Assembly: GCA_023055505.1 (NCBI GenBank)
Contig: JALIRH010000039.1
Location: forward strand, 2,604,001 to 2,668,000
Length of the DNA stretch: 64,000 nucleotides
DNA from: Callipepla californica brunnescens
Lineage: Eukaryota; Chordata; Aves; Galliformes; Odontophoridae
Direction: 5' to 3'
Shown here: positions 13,901 to 28,100 of the stretch, piece after piece
Layout: the number at the start of each line of letters is the position of its first letter
Numbering within the stretch: position 1 is the stretch's first letter
Program-made: the position numbers and the translations under genes
The notes under the pieces: model-generated
Told to the model about the DNA's origin: nothing
The model's database searches: none
Seen by the model: the letters and a program-made list of their open reading frames with translations, nothing else

Positions 13901-15028
13901 AAAGCCAGGAATGAGACCACTTCAGAGTGGTCCAGTGATATTTACAAATTGGAATCTCATCGTGTTCCCTCTGGCTCTGGCTGACACCAGCTTCAGTTCT
14001 TGGTACAGGTTTCTGTCAAAGAACTGCAGCACACATGGTGAAAGCTGTGAAGTTCTGGGATGCTGTTCCCACTAGACGTGCAATTCTTTTTTAGAGTATT
14101 TTCAGCATGTATTAATGTTGAACTTTTTGATTTTCCATTTACATAATGTGATTTACATTTTTTGTAAGTGGAAGCAAAGAGCTCCCAAGAAGTCTTAAGT
14201 TTTGATGGCAAGAGGTAAAAGTACATCTAGCCAAATCTCTGTAACATGTACACCTGTGCAGCCCAGAGGAAGCAGCTGAATGAAATAAGTGTAGTGGGGA
14301 AATGGGGAGAAAAATACTGCAAAGTCTTCATTTGTATGGAAGTTATCACTAATTTTTTATCTCCAACACTGAATCCATTTATGAGGTGACTGATTTAACT
14401 TAATGAGTAATCTTCCTGCAGCACTTGAGTGTTAAATTATCAATATAAAAGGAATTTGATATAAAAATAGATATTTGTATACTTAAGTCAGAATGCTTTT
14501 CCTGCTGACATCTGTAGTAATCTCTTTCTTTATCAAAATGAACAGTGAAATCAAGGAAGGAGATACATGCATGGTTTTAGAAGGTGTTTTCTAATTAGAC
14601 ACACAGCTTTTTGACTTTATCTCAAGAAAAAGGCAAGGTGCTGCTTAACAGAAAAACACACTGGGAATGCTTGCTTTGGTTTTGGAGTAACGTTTTGTTT
14701 TATTTATTTAAATAAGCCAAGGCACAGCTTCCCTCACAAAGGAATTCACTATCAGTAGTAGACCTGAGTCTTCATCTCCTATCTCTAACAGTCGGAAAAT
14801 GCGTGAGTAAGATGTACAAAATGAAGTATAAAGTGTTCCCAATAGTTCTCATTCAATGAAGGTCACTAGTTTTGTACTTAACCAGAGAAGATTTAATATG
14901 AGGAATTAATTTAACAATGATTGCACTGAAGGTTAAAACTATACATTAGAAATTATTCCAGTGTATGAGGAATAATAAATGTAATTCAGATTTGCAAGAC
15001 CCTTTTTATCCAAAATCCTGCCTACCTA
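10978..15028. other. Noncoding DNA between CR1 and mariner
   Basis: AT-rich unique sequence. The minus frame at 12561-12845 and others show no domain or splice context that I trust. I see no gene here. Confidence 0.55.
11301..11339. repeat. Short AT-rich tandem repeat
   Basis: Imperfect repeats of TATTATCTA and TATTGTA type units over about 40 bases. Confidence 0.7.
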
Positions 15029-15587
15029 GGTTGCTCTGAAAATAATGCCTCCTATTTTTTTCCCATGAAAGTTCCAACAGATAAAAAGTGCATAGTAACA
15101 ATATTTGGCAGAGCAAATTCTCAGCTACGAAACACTATTTTTCCATGTAGTCATCACCATAGTCACCATTAGGTCTTTTTGCCAACAACTATCAGGAACC
15201 TTCATGCCATGTTCATAAATACTTGTACTGTGACCGTGGCTGAAACGTACCATCCAGCATCTCCTCACTGTGCTCACATAGAACCATAGAATCATAGGGG
15301 TTGGAAGCGACCTCAAGAGGTCATCGAGTCCAACCCACATCCCTGTTTGGTTTCCATAAACATTCACTGAATATCAGTAGGTGCAATTTTTTCCTCATAT
15401 TTTGTTTCATACATGCTTCATTGTCTGGCACCATGTTGTCAGACTGCCCCTCTACTGCCATTTGTTGCACAGCAATGAAATTTAACATTGGCAGAGAAGT
15501 TCAGTCTTTACTGCCATACCACCAACATCCACCTCTGATGTCGTAGGCCAACATAATAAAATAGGAGGCATTACTTTTGGCCTTTTC
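15029..15587 (-). mobile_element. Mariner (Galluhop-like) DNA transposon, internally deleted and interrupted by CR1
   Basis: The left terminal inverted repeat GGTTGCTCTGAAAATAATG (15029 onward, preceded by TA) is mirrored at 15561-15580 by ATAGGAGGCATTACTTTTGG. The right tip has decayed. On the minus strand the left part keeps a recognisable C-terminal transposase remnant (IYEHGMKVPDSCWQK, then ..TTWKNSVS), resembling the mariner C-terminus with its YERG..RW motif. Without the inserted CR1 the copy is about 500 bases against roughly 1.2 kb for a full mariner, so the catalytic core is deleted. Frames on both strands are broken. It is non-autonomous. Confidence 0.85.
15280..15340 (-). mobile_element. 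Very short CR1 fragment nested inside the mariner copy
   Basis: AGAACCATAGAATCATAGGGG and the following GTTGGAAGCGACCTC..GTCCAACC are the extreme CR1 3' end, only about 55 bases long. It sits between CACAT at 15275-15279 and CACAT at 15336-15340, a probable 5-base target-site duplication. Removing it restores continuity of the mariner sequence. This shows that CR1 jumped after the mariner insertion. Confidence 0.85.
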
Positions 15588-15788
15588 TGGAGGTGCTCTA
15601 ATAGATCCACATCTCTTGTACTGCAGACTCCACATCTAACCACAGCACTCCAGGTTAATAATGAAGAACACAAAACTACTGTCACCTGAAATCTGACAGT
15701 ACATTAACTACTACACAGCACTAGATAAATGAATGGTTAACAGAGGAATTTGCAGAGGGCTTAAGAGCTCTTTGTATGGCAGGAAATT

Positions 15789-15861
15789 CACAGAATCACA
15801 ACTGTGGGGATTGGAAGGGCTCTTGAGACATCGTTGAGTCCAACCCTCCTGCTAAAGCAGG
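15789..15861 (-). mobile_element. CR1 LINE 3'-end fragment
   Basis: CACAGAATCACAACTGTGGGG, then TTGGAAGGGCTCTTGAGAC, then GAGTCCAACCCTCCTGC are antisense CR1 3'-end blocks. Only about 73 bases remain. It lies 200 bases after the mariner copy in the same orientation as the other CR1 pieces. Confidence 0.82.
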
Positions 15862-16194
15862 TAAATTAACACTTTTCATAAAGACAGTGTAATACAGCTC
15901 TTGAAGGGATGTTGAAAATGAAACTGTTGTTGAAGTGGGCAGCAGAAAACCAGTGGCACTGTTATTATGATGTGTTTTTGAGACAAGCTAAAACGCTTCT
16001 CCGAGTGAAACCACTTAGTTAGCAAGGTGTTAGTATTTCTATGATGGAGATTCCTCCACAAATAATGCAACTCCTTAGAGATTTAGATTTATATATTACT
16101 TATTGAAGTACTCTATGTACAGAAACTAGAGCAAAGACTAGAAGCGAGTCAAACTGTCTGTTCTGGTGGGATTTTATTACATTTCTTCCTACAT

Positions 16195-16223
16195 AAAAAC
16201 AAGCAAACAAACAAACAAACAAA
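16195..16223. repeat. (CAAA)n microsatellite
   Basis: Five successive CAAA units with an A-rich left flank. Confidence 0.9.
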
Positions 16224-19200
16224 GCAGCATCTTTTTGCAAGCATTTCAATTGCTTATCTGAAGCATATTTTTGTTTACACTTGAATGGTTTGCAGTAGCC
16301 TGGAAATATAAGTAACTTATCCGATTCAACATGAAGAGATATGAGGTCATGAGACTGAGGAGAAGGTAATCAAGGAGAAGGATTTTATTATTAACTCTTA
16401 CATGTTATGAAGCTGTGAACAAGAGAAAGATGTGGTAGTGATTTGAAATAAGCCCTCTGAAGTCATGGAATAATTTTAAATAGCAATAACAGAACTTTAG
16501 GAACAAGTAAATGTTTCCATGTTAGCTATCTCATTTATTAAACCGAGAAACACTATAGTAAACAAACCTATGGGACAAAAGGTTATTCTGCTGGGGGCAT
16601 TTGTGATGCATTAACACTAGAAATCCAAGTCTCAGATGATAAAAGAAGCTCCTGTGCTCTGTTAGAGCAGGCACAGGACACATGACTTCAGAAGTAAATT
16701 GTGTTCATATTAGGAAAAGAAAAACATTGGAATAAAGCTTGTAACCAGACTTCAGCAGCACAGGAATTATGAGAGCATTACATTTTGTGCTTTCACTAGC
16801 CTAGCTTGCTAATGATTTGGGTATATCAGAAGCAGAATTGTCTTTGGTTTCTTTATTGTAGCCCCTGATAAAGTGATGTCACAGATGTCTGAAATTACAC
16901 ATGTAAATCCTGAGTCAGACCTGCAGCTGGAGAGGCACATTGATAGGAGATGTGGGGTAATGTCAGCAGGAGTTATGCTCCAATATATTCACCAAAGTAA
17001 CTTTTGGGCTATATTTCAGAAGTGCTTAAGTCAGTTCAGCTCTGAATAGCCAGTTGTCTAACTACGGTTATTAATTGGTCAGACTGAAGAAAAATGGTTG
17101 AACGCTTCTTTAGTTACCCGCAGTGTCTTGTTTCTTCTGGGAAGACTCCAGGAGTGCTTACAGTTAGCAAGTCAGGGACAGATCCTGCACTTCACTAAGC
17201 AGGATAGAGTCTAATAACATGTGTTAAGTCAGAGCACCTTGAAACCAGAAGAAACAAACATGTTAGTTTTCATCACAGGTAACCATGATGATCTGACTTG
17301 CGTTACTTTGTATTTAAGATCTACCTCTTTGTATGTGTCATAAACTGAGCAATGAGAAAACATTATATTTCTTGTGCTCTCTTCACACCTATGTAAGTGC
17401 TTCTTTATTCTCAGGCTAGATCTTTCCTCTAACAACTTGGAGAAATATATTTTTTCTGTTGTTTTAATGACTGAAGCCATCTATTAGCCATCTCTAAGAC
17501 TGTCAGCATAAGCCTTAGGTTTAGGGATGATGATCATTATCATCTTGTGAGCTCTTGAAAGAGTTTTGATATCATCACAAGTAAATAGTTTGTCTTTACT
17601 ATAAATAGTTTTCTGCTTAAAAAAATCTTTCAGTGAGATAACATTTGGGGACTGCCAATTTTATGAAACCCTCATAATCTACCAAAACGAACTGGATGAG
17701 CATTCATCACAAAGAATGAGTGGGATTGTCAGGTGAAGCACCAGGGAATAAAATGAACGAGTACTGTGATTACTTAGAATTTAGTAGATGAAGAATTGTA
17801 GTTCATGTTATAATTTGCCATGGCATATCAAGAACCAGCATGAGAGGGGCAGAGGCAAAAAAAAAGTGAATGGTTCTTCTTGCTACCACTGTTTTGGTCT
17901 ACTTAAGAGCAACTGGAGGAAAGCTGTTCCTCATTGTATTTCTGCCTTGTTACGTTTTTTTTTTTCTTAGAGTGTCTGGTCAAACCAATCTTCTGAGCTG
18001 ATTCAGCCTACACCTGCATTTAGAGACCTCAAATCACAACTGGAAGATGGAGAAGCAGTCATTTTTCTTTCCCATTCACTGCTGCCAAGTTACTGTGTGT
18101 TAGCACCTGCACAAATTAGCATACCGAGCTCCAGCCGAGCGCTGACTCTGGGACAGTTCTAAAGCTCTTATTACTGGCTGAAACAGAATTGCCATTGGCT
18201 CCAGGAATGCCAGCTCTTCTTGCCGTATCTGATTTTCCTTTGTGTCTCATCCAACCAGAGCAAGCACATGTTCTTAGCTGGTGAAAATTGATCTGAATAC
18301 ATGAAAGCCAGCGATGTTCTGCTGATTTACATCTCCTGAGGATCTGACCTATTTTTGAACCTCTGACATGCCTGTGTTGTTGGCTTTCTTCCAAATCACA
18401 TCTCTCTTCTATAGTACAGTCAGGTGAGGCTTTTCCAACTTTGGTATAGGTAACAAACCTGTGCTGCATGGGTAGGAGGCATGCTGCCTTTCCATCAGTG
18501 AGAAATATTACATTTATTACACTTCTGTAGTAGTTGTTCTTGTATCAGATTTACTTTTCCACGGACTGCTTGAGTCTCCTTGAACCTTGGGCAAATCAGC
18601 TCTCAAGCAAGGCATCCTTCATGTCCCAGACCTTCTGTATCAAGCAGCATACATTTCTGGTCAGTGATGTCATCAGTTTTCAGTTTGGGTAAATCCCCAC
18701 CTTTGTCGCTTCTGCTATGCACTAAGTTATTGCATAGGGATAAGTGGCTGTGTGCATGCTTCCAGCAAACCTCTTGCTTCTATTCAGAGCACCTACGTAC
18801 AGACATCATCAGAAGCCCAGTTAAGTTAGCAAGAGAAGGTAGAGACCAAGCCTCTCACAGTTTTTCTGTTAAAAAAAAGAAAGACTAGGAAACGGCTGAT
18901 TTAATGTGAAGAAAGTTTACATAAATACCATTTGCAGAGAATCCCTGACAATTTTATATGGTGCTAGGAGTCATTTTGTAATAGGCTTTGGGTAGCGAAG
19001 CTAAAGCACTTAGCCAGCTCTATTTCTATTGCAAGTGCCATGCTCTATGTGGGCTCGTCTGATTTCATTGCCAGCAAACAAATCCTCTGCTATTACTGAT
19101 GTACCAATGCATCAGCAAGACCATTAACCTTTCCTTTTACGTGCTCAGCACTGAAGTGGTTATTATTTATCAAGTAAAGCACACAGCAGATAATCTCAGC

Positions 19201-19735
19201 AGGTTTGTTGATTCTATTTTCCTTCCTTTTGCCAAGTAGATACAGTTTACCATCTCTTCTCCTGTAAAAAGGAACATAATAACATATTTAAAAGAAGTAC
19301 AGCTATTTAAACATGGAAAAATATTAGTACATGCTAAAATAATGTTGGTTTTTTTTCCTCATTTTAATGAGATAAGCTTGAAAGCAATTGCACTTCTGAG
19401 TTGGAGTAGAAGCCATGTTATTTCATTAATTTTTGAGAAAATTCAATCATGTTAACTTACTGGGTTGTAGTTGCTTTTGTGTCATTTCTAACAATTAAGA
19501 AAACCCTTAAATTTTTTTTAAGTATTTGGTAAATTTTTTGTAGTACTGCTCTGGTGTTTATTATGAAGGGGAAGACTTTTTTGTTGTTGTTGCTGTATTC
19601 AACCATTACTTCTGGGAAAGAAAAAAAAGAGTGGAAGTGTCTCAGATATTACTTGAAGAAGAATGATTTTGAACTATACTGGGGAAAAAGGGAGTGGAAG
19701 AAACATGTGCAGAGAGGTGGCAAGAAGCCTGTCTT

Positions 19736-19767
19736 TCCTTTTTTTTCTTTTTTTTTTTTTTTTTTTT
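19736..19767. repeat. Poly-T tract
   Basis: About 32 bases of T with one C. It inflates the overlapping 190-codon + frame (19554-20126), which reads through it as poly-Phe, so that frame is not evidence for a gene. No adjacent retroposed body is recognisable. Confidence 0.9.
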
Positions 19768-21831
19768 GCTTAATGAAACAAGGTGGCAAATCCATCAGAG
19801 GAAGAGCTGCTAGAAGTCAAAGCCAACTTCTCCCAGCCATGGGGCAGAAGGCTGCTCCTGTTGGAAGCAGTGCTACTTTTTTCAAGGTTACTGGGGCCTG
19901 GGGGAAAGGTTCTTGGGCTTTCGTTAGCCCATATCTCCTGTTTTCCTGCCAGCAGCCCTGGCCTCACTCCCATTTCAGCTGCAGCATTGTGAACGCTTCT
20001 GTAAGCTTCGTGGGAAAGCAGGAAAGAGGTGTTAATAATAAGGAGGCTAATTGTCACTCTACACCTCATCTGGCCTGGAAAGGACAGAGTTCAAAGAGGC
20101 TGTCCGTCCTTATGCAGAGCAAGTAGTTCATCAGAAAGCGTGTGACAGTGCATCCTCTAAACGGCAGGGTGCAGAATGAGTCATTATGCAAAGGAACAGC
20201 TATGTAGCAGGGTGGATGTGTAGAGACGTCCATATAGCTAAGACTAAAAATAAAAAAATAAAAAAAATCAGTAGGCATCTAATGAGAGCATCTTCTTTCT
20301 GTTGTTTTCCACTTTTCTTTAGGTAAGAGAGCTGAAATAGCTAAAGAATTTTATGCTAGAGGGAGAAGTGGCTTTAAATATTGTACAAGTAGCAAGACCT
20401 TCTGAAGAAGGGATTTTCTTTGTCCAGAACTCCTTTCTGTGTATAATGCACCCTCCACTTGCACCAAGTCCATCTGTGACATCCACGATGAGAACTGTGG
20501 GAGTGGATCAGGGGTGAGAAGCCTTTGGAGTTACCCTCAGTGCTCTGGGCTGTACACACACCGATCTTCCAACATCAGACACACCATGTGTGATTCTGAT
20601 CTCATTTATAGTACTACAAAATGAAGATTAATTCTGTCTAAATCACGCAGCCAAGTCGAGTTTTGAAAGTGTACCTTTAAGAAGCATATGGTAGAACAAA
20701 AATGTATTAAAGTCATCAATATTTATGGAGCAGGTAAAATGCACATTAGACAAGCTAGATGCCATCTGTCAAAATAATCTTGATTCCAAAATGCTGAAGA
20801 CTAATTCTAAGGCCAGCTCCTGAAGTCAGGTTAAAAGACAACATATTCCTGTGCCAACAGAAGTGAGGTTATCACACAAACGTACAGATAGTCTTTCATA
20901 TTTGTATTGAGTCACTGTCAATTCTAGATACATACCCAAAATCTCTGACTCTGAACACATCATGGAGTAGCCCCTAGGCACAACTTCGCCAAACTCATTC
21001 TGTTCTTGAGATCAGGGTTCTGTTAAAAAGTGTCCTCAGCAAATTATGTCAAAAGTAAATTAATTAATGACTTGGTATCCCATTTTCTAAACCATCTATT
21101 AGAAAATTTCCCATTTGTACATTAATTCCAGGAAGTGTTGGTATTTAAATATTTACAGTCTAATCCTGCATCCGCTTATGTTAATAAAACTGTCATTAAA
21201 CCTAGAGGAAGAAATTTCAGGCCCTGGAAGCTAAATTTACGTTAATCCTGTTGCACAGGACTGTTTAATGTTCTTCATGGAAGTCCTTAAAACAAGGTAA
21301 AACTGACTCATTTTTGAGATTTTGGGAACACTTTTGTTTCAAACACTCTGAAGCTCTGATGGTGTTTGCCAATTTGGCTAGAATTTCAACTAAGCTTAGA
21401 AAGAAATCTTCATATGGTTTACAGCATTGACCCAAATAACTTTCACTTCAATTGATACTTCATCAGCAAAGATGTAAGTGACATGCAGCCAAAGCCCCTG
21501 AAATTAAAGGGGAACTGTTTTGCACCTTAATCCAGGTATTAACATACAAGTTAACAGTCCAACATTGTCTCTAGTCATTAGAGCACTTTTCTTATGTGAA
21601 ATGCTTATATTCACTTTGTTAGTAAATAGTAAATGCAATCCTGCCTGATTAGGGATATCTTTCCTCATGTGGATTTCATGAGTTTATCATATGCAACAGC
21701 AAATATCCACAGAATATTGCTTTTGATGACTAATACCTTCATTAAATGCTACTTATATTTTAAGTGTAAAATCAACTGAATTCTTAGTGTTCATTTGTCC
21801 TGCTACTGGCTCCATGGTTCAACAGTAACAG

Positions 21832-22148
21832 AGAATCATAGAATCACTCAGGTTGGAAAAGACCTCAAAGATCATCAAGTCCAACCACAACCCAACCAAA
21901 CTCTAACAACCCTCCACTAAATCATGTCCCTGAGCACCACATCCAAACGGTTCTTAAACACACCCAGGGATGGCAACTCAGCCACCTCCTATTCCAGTGC
22001 TGAACAACCCACTCTAAAGAAGGGTTTCCTGATGTCCAACCTAAACTTAACCTGGAGCAACTTAAGGCCATTTCCCCTTGTCCTATTAGCTGTCAGCAGT
22101 GAGAAGAGACCAACCCTGCTGTCTCTGTAAGCAATTTTCAGATAATGC
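21832..22148 (-). mobile_element. CR1 LINE 3' end, the longest copy in the window
   Basis: It begins AGAATCATAGAATCACTCAG and runs through the standard antisense CR1 series: GACCTCAAAGATCATCAAGT, CCAACC, the GGGATGG..CTCAGCCACCTC block, TTCCAGTGCTGAACAACC, the CTAA..CTAAACTTAACCTGG block, and CCATTTCCCCTTGTCCTAT. It then decays after about 300 bases. The open frame at 21924-22130 (+) is antisense to CR1 and not a gene. No reverse transcriptase remains. Confidence 0.95.
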
Positions 22149-25100
22149 AAGAAACTGAATCAGTAGAACCTGTAAACTTTTCCTTTTTTTTCTTGAAGCT
22201 TTTTATTCCCTTAATGGGATGCCACACTGGGGATTGTTTTCTCACTTTCAGATTCTTTTTAGGGAATTGAATGGTGCAGTTTTGATATTCCAGCTCATAG
22301 CAGGCAGGGAAAAAAGGAATATGGCCACCAAAAGTGGAGAGTATTTGTTCTGAAGTAATAAGGTGTTGTGCTGCGATTTTGATTCTTCAAGCCATTAAAA
22401 TGCTTCTGACTAAGTGCCTTCAAGTATGCTCCTTCAACAAGAATTCATGTTACTGAGTTCAATTTATCACCCAGACCCAGTATAAAAATATTAAACACAG
22501 ACTAAGTCTAATCTGTTAAATGATTGTGCAAAATTGCTTAACCACATCAAAGAGGCAAAGACATCCACTCTGGGAAAGGCACTGTCAAAGAGCTTTCAAA
22601 TACAGAATGCAATCTTACAGGTGATTTAGTCGTGGGAATGCATCACCGAATGTATATTTCCCTTTCGCCTGCAAAATAAAACAACGGAGCTTTTATCAAA
22701 AAAGAAAGATTGGAACCATTTTCCTTATTAACTTGGCTTATTAGAGGATATTTAGCTTTCTATTCATCTTTCCTTTTTCTTCACTTAATCAAAGCATTTT
22801 TTTGAAAAGAATCTTTATTAAAAATAAAACATCTTCCAAGGGTCAGGAGACTGTATTTATTTTATTTTTTTTAAAAACCAATGTTATATGGGGACAAAAA
22901 AGAGGGGGGGGAATGGCAATTCTGAATGATATGTCTTCCCCCTTCCTGTACAACCTCCAGCACTTGCAGAAGAGCAATATTTCTTCCACATCCAGCTCCT
23001 GCTGTAGTCACTGTGGGAATGTTATTCAGTGTTTGAAATGATGCGTTCTGTTATCTGGTTTCCAGATAAAGTAGTTTGACTGCTTGTGTTCTTCAGTTAA
23101 GCTGGAAAAGTGCAATGAGAAAGATTCTCAGCAGGAGTTTTGGTGTTTGTTTTAGCGTTAGTTTGGGGTTGGATTGTTTCATTTGTTTGTTTTGGGGTTT
23201 CTTTTTGGTGATTTGGTAATTCCTACTTCAGGCTGGAGCCACTGTGGAAATTACCCTACCTTTATGAAATTCTGCCCGAGTTGTTGAGCCTGAGTGCTTC
23301 TCTGTAAGCGCAAGTGAGGAACTCTGGGTACAAATTGAAGGTATGAGGCTTTAAGGCACTTGACTCTTGTTGTCCTTTGCAGACCTTTGGTTTTTGGTTG
23401 CACTTGCACCCCATGTGAAAGCATGAAGGAGGGTACTAAGGTTACAGCAGGCCCAGGAGAACAACTTGAGAGAAGCTCATGATGCTATTCCTCTCACTTA
23501 CCCCTAATCAGCCACTGCAAGGGGCTGCACTGAATAACAGTGCTAATTTCAGATGCCTGAAATCTTTATGAACCAATTACTGAGAGTCTGGCTTGCTGAC
23601 ATCCATCCCAGGCCATCTGAATCACATGGAACCTTCTCAGCAGCTTCATTTGGAGATGTGGTGAAGCACAGTCCCCAAGAAGAGTGGTGACTGGAGGGCA
23701 CAAGGAGCCCAGGAGCTGGGGATTACTCTTCAGAGCAGGGAGGGAGTGCCTGTGCACTAACTGTCCCCACACCATGCCTCCCACCCTGCTCACAGCCACA
23801 AGGCATGATAAAAACAAACAGGCTGGTAGAGAGCGAAGATTGGTGCTTGCTGCCATGTGTGCTGCCCTTGGTCTGGGTTCTGCACACCATGCTGACCAGG
23901 AGAAGGCAGGCAGAGCAGCCCCACTGTGCTTTTCTGCAACATTTAACTTTTACCGAGAGAATAAAAAGTCTAAATGTGTCCCCCTGCCTCCACAAAGGTA
24001 ATGCTGGATTTCAGTGTTTAACAGGATCCTTGTGGGGTTCTTGGATTCTTGCTTTGAGAGGAATACTTGAATCCAGAAATGTGCTGTCTTCAAGGTCCTG
24101 TAAGCACTGAAATGGGCAGCCAAGATCTCACTTGACTGCAAAAATGCAGGGTAGATCGGTGATGTCAAAAAGCTACAGCTGGAAGTCTTGGTGAGAATTG
24201 GCTTCAATGATTTGCTCACAGTCTCGTCATTTATTAATGTATTTAACACACCACAAAATCACTGAAGAAAAATTCTCATAAATACAAGGGATATACAATA
24301 GCACACTTCTTGCTTATGTGTGCATACGCTGGATATTAAGTGCACTGGGTAGCCTGAGGAAGGAGAGGAGTACATGAGATGGAGCAAAAGACCCAACAGT
24401 TTTTCCTGGAGCAGATGGTGTTTCTGGTCCCTAGGACAAATATCCATGTCTGTACTATTTGAGCTACAAAATGCAGAAGTCATTCAGCATATGCTGGCGC
24501 TTATGAATCCTTCTAGTGGTTAGGGATGGTACAGTCAGATGCAGGAAAGCATAACCTTCTGCTTTATAATGACAGGAAGATTCTTTATACTTAATGAGCT
24601 TTCAGTCTTTAATTTAAAGTTGCTATTTAGGTAGTAGCTGCTGGATTACCTGAGTGCATGCAGCACCTGAAACAGCAGAACACACCAAATGAAACTCTTG
24701 GTGCTGGGGAACCACGGGAAAGCAAAGATGTGGTCTTTAAGCTTCAAACTCACAATTTTTGCCCATAGCCTGGCAATTACAATGCAATAACTGACAAATA
24801 AGGAGGCTTTTAACAGTATTTGCATGATGTGGGAACCAAACAATCTAATTTTGCTATTTGTGACTGCTTGATTGTGTATTTGAAGTCCAGACCTGCTGCA
24901 GACAGCAAAACAGGTTTAATTATGTCCTACAGTGAAAGGTTTGTAAGTCTTAAAATGTTTTACAGCACCAAAAGTGCACAAAAGTGATCCTTTTGTGATA
25001 CATTTTAAATGTCTCAGAGGTTGGGTTGGAGAAATTGTGAGAGCTGACCTTCCCTACAGAGCCCTGCAGAAGAGGATGAAAGGGAAGTTTGGTGAAGTTT

Positions 25101-28100
25101 ACAGGGAGGGCTCAGATAGACGCACGCAAAGCTTTTCTTTCTGCCACTGTGGCATCTGCTGACCCAAATGCTTATTGTAACAAACAGCATAGCTGTGCAT
25201 TATTAGAGTAATCACTAGCTGCAGTGCTACCCAATTAACTCTTGATCGCTTGTATTGACTGGGAGGCTGGGAAGGGAACTAGGGAGGTGAGATCTTTTTT
25301 TCTCATGTTTCTATTACAAAGTGGAAATACACAAGGGAAGAAAGATTAAAACAAATTTAGTCCCACAGCTAAAGCAACTTATAGGTTACGTACTGAAATG
25401 CACAACACTGTGAACGTGCTGTTGAAGCACTATGCTGACTGAAGCATGAGGAGAGCTCCTGTTTGCAATATGCAAAAGGTAAAATGTTTAAATAGCGGCT
25501 TGCAGAAATATGACTTCAGGTTACCAAAAAGAAAGTTCTTACCAGTCCTGAAAGTGAAGGAAAGCTTCCTTTAATAACCACCAAGAAACATAGTACCTCC
25601 ACTGGAATTAGGAAAAAAATTAATGGCTGCCAGTCTACAAATCCAGGGGCTCTGGGTATTTTCTCCTTCACGGAGACAGCTCTCTGCCCAACCAGAATAC
25701 ACACAGGATGTCTTGACACTGGCTCAGGTGAGCAGCAGGCCTGAGCCAAAACAAACAGCATTTCCCTTCCTGCCATGGTCCAGCTCTGGGTCAGGCAGCT
25801 GCTGAGTGGAGTTTCTCCAATCAGCATCACAATGTGGCTGTAGCAATAACATTCACGTCCAGGGGCCTCCCCCAGCCCACTGCTGCCTTGTGCTCGTCAC
25901 ATCTCACAATTAGTGACATTCTTATGGAGCAAAGATCTCCAAGCTGCACTGACTGTAAGCTGCTGTTTGCTATGAAATGCTCCACTATGATTTATGAGGC
26001 GTGCATAGGTGGAAATGAGCAATAATTGGGAGTAGGACAGATGATGTCCCTTTGGGATAATCTGTCCTTTTAAATGTTAATACAAAATTTCTTATCTTTA
26101 ACCTTTATCTCTCATCTTGAAGAGAAGGCGAAGTTTTGAGCCAAACTGACAGAAAGAAATTTGGTTCTGCAGCATTTAAAGAGCATTTAAAGCAAGGGCA
26201 CTCCAAGCTGTGGAGATTAAAAAAAGAAAATCAAACTATGTAGAAGTACTTAACAGTGCCCCTTCTGCATTTACTGGAATATGCTGCTCAAGCTAGAAAA
26301 CAAAATCAAAAACAAAAACAAAAAACAGTGTGAGAGGTAATCTTTGCTCTGCTGTTCGCCTTTAGCATGACCATGGCTTTGGCTGCCACTATATCCAGTG
26401 CTGCTTGTATCGTCCAAAACCGCACTTCATGAACCTGATTATCTCATGTTAATGTTGAGCTGCTGGAAAGCCAATTGTATTGGGTAGCATGCCTCAGAGC
26501 TTATGATGTGCAGAAAAGATGTAAGCTCAAAGTACTTGGACAACCAGCGACAACACTGCCTGCTTTGTTGTTACTACCCTGTTTGTCTTGTTCCTGGTTG
26601 TAACTAGTCTGTCTCTTCAGGTTTAAGGCAGCTCAGAGTTGGAAGCTAAGCTCTGTGTAACTGATCAGCCATTGCTGCTCTGACTTATCTCACATGCTTC
26701 TATGTGCAGTCTGCAAAATCAATGAATAAAGCTTAGAATCTTAGCTGGGGATTAATGTATGTCTTTTCCATGTGTTTCATATGGGAAGTACAGGGTGAAT
26801 TTGAAAATGATGCAGTCAATTCAAAGAAGGGTGAGGAAGAAATTATGTTTCACTCTCTAAGCCCTGCTTTCAAGGATTGAAAAGCTAGGTCCAGGTTCAA
26901 TACATCATTCTTGAAGCACTGAACAAAATCAGTCTTTGTTCTTCCGAGAAACTTATCTGCAGAGGAGCTGCATTACTTCCTGTGAAATACAGCCCTGCAG
27001 ATGTGCTTTGCTACTCGTCCCTCTGCTTTTGCTTCCTTTGGTCAAGTAGGCAAGAATAGACACTTTGTGCTGGAGTGAAAACGATGCTGCCTTGTTTGCC
27101 CTCAGCTGGGGCTGATCCCTGCTCACTGAAGGGGCATGACTTCCTGCCAGTTCCTCTGTTTGTTTATTTGTAAAGAGTAATGGGATATCACTCAGTGAAA
27201 CCCAAGTCTCCCTCCTTCTAGCCATAGAAAAAGAGGCAGCAGGTTCTCAAGCAAGTGCAAATAACCTGGACTGATGCTCTATCTTCAGAAACATAAGCAA
27301 TGTGCAAATGGAAATGGCAGAGCTGGTGGATCAGCTGTAAGAAGCATATGATCAGAGTTCAGGAGGAAACTGGGCCCATTTTTAATGAATCAGAATATAG
27401 GAACATGAGTTGCAGCAAATTAAGACTTTAAGTGGCTGGGTAATAAACCAGAATAGAAATTGATTTTATAATAGTGCCTTGCATACTCCAAATATCCTTA
27501 AGTGCTTCATGTTTTAAATAGAGTAAATGCATAGCAAAATGAATTGTCTATCATGCACCAAACAGTTGATTTGTTACTAAACCTCGGAAGAGGACAAGTT
27601 TAACCGGTGTCTTTTCTGCAGGTGTTTTTTAGCACACAGATCACTTTATAGCATGAAATTCTCCAGAAACCCCATCCACACTGTGTCAGCTGCAGTATCA
27701 ACAGAGATATTAAGATCCCTACACCAAATCGTCTGAGTTGCTTGAAGACAAAAGCACAGAGGTTGTTGAAAACACATCTGTGTATTTTTGTATTATATTG
27801 TCTCAATTAACTGGGATGAATCAAGCATTTTCTTGCAGATTTCTTTCAAACACACTTCTATGGCAGAGAGTAAGCAACTTTTCGGATGCACATGGGGCAG
27901 AACCAAAGCCTGGAGTGAATTATGTGTTTTCTCATAGGTCTCTTGATACATGCTCAGTTTTGCCTGAGCTGTGTCACTGCATTCAGTAATTACTGCCTGT
28001 AGCGTGGGATGTGGGCCTAGCAGTGACTCAAGGAGGAGCTCCTGGTGGGGCTAGGGGTCCAAAAGACGTGGGCTGACTGGAGGACAAGAGTAGGAGAAAA

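Larger units (their letters stand above)
15862..21831. other. Noncoding DNA between CR1 copies
   Basis: It contains the poly-T tract and the (CAAA)n tract. The 117-codon minus frame at 18116-18469 is the only other long one. It has no recognised domain and sits in locally GC-richer DNA. I see no supported gene. Confidence 0.5.

Noticed and set aside
19554..20126. 190-codon + frame, the longest in the window
   Set aside because: It reads through a poly-T tract as poly-Phe, has no domain, and overlaps open antisense frames. It is a low-complexity artefact.
21924..22130. 68-codon + frame
   Set aside because: It lies entirely within the CR1 fragment and is antisense to it.
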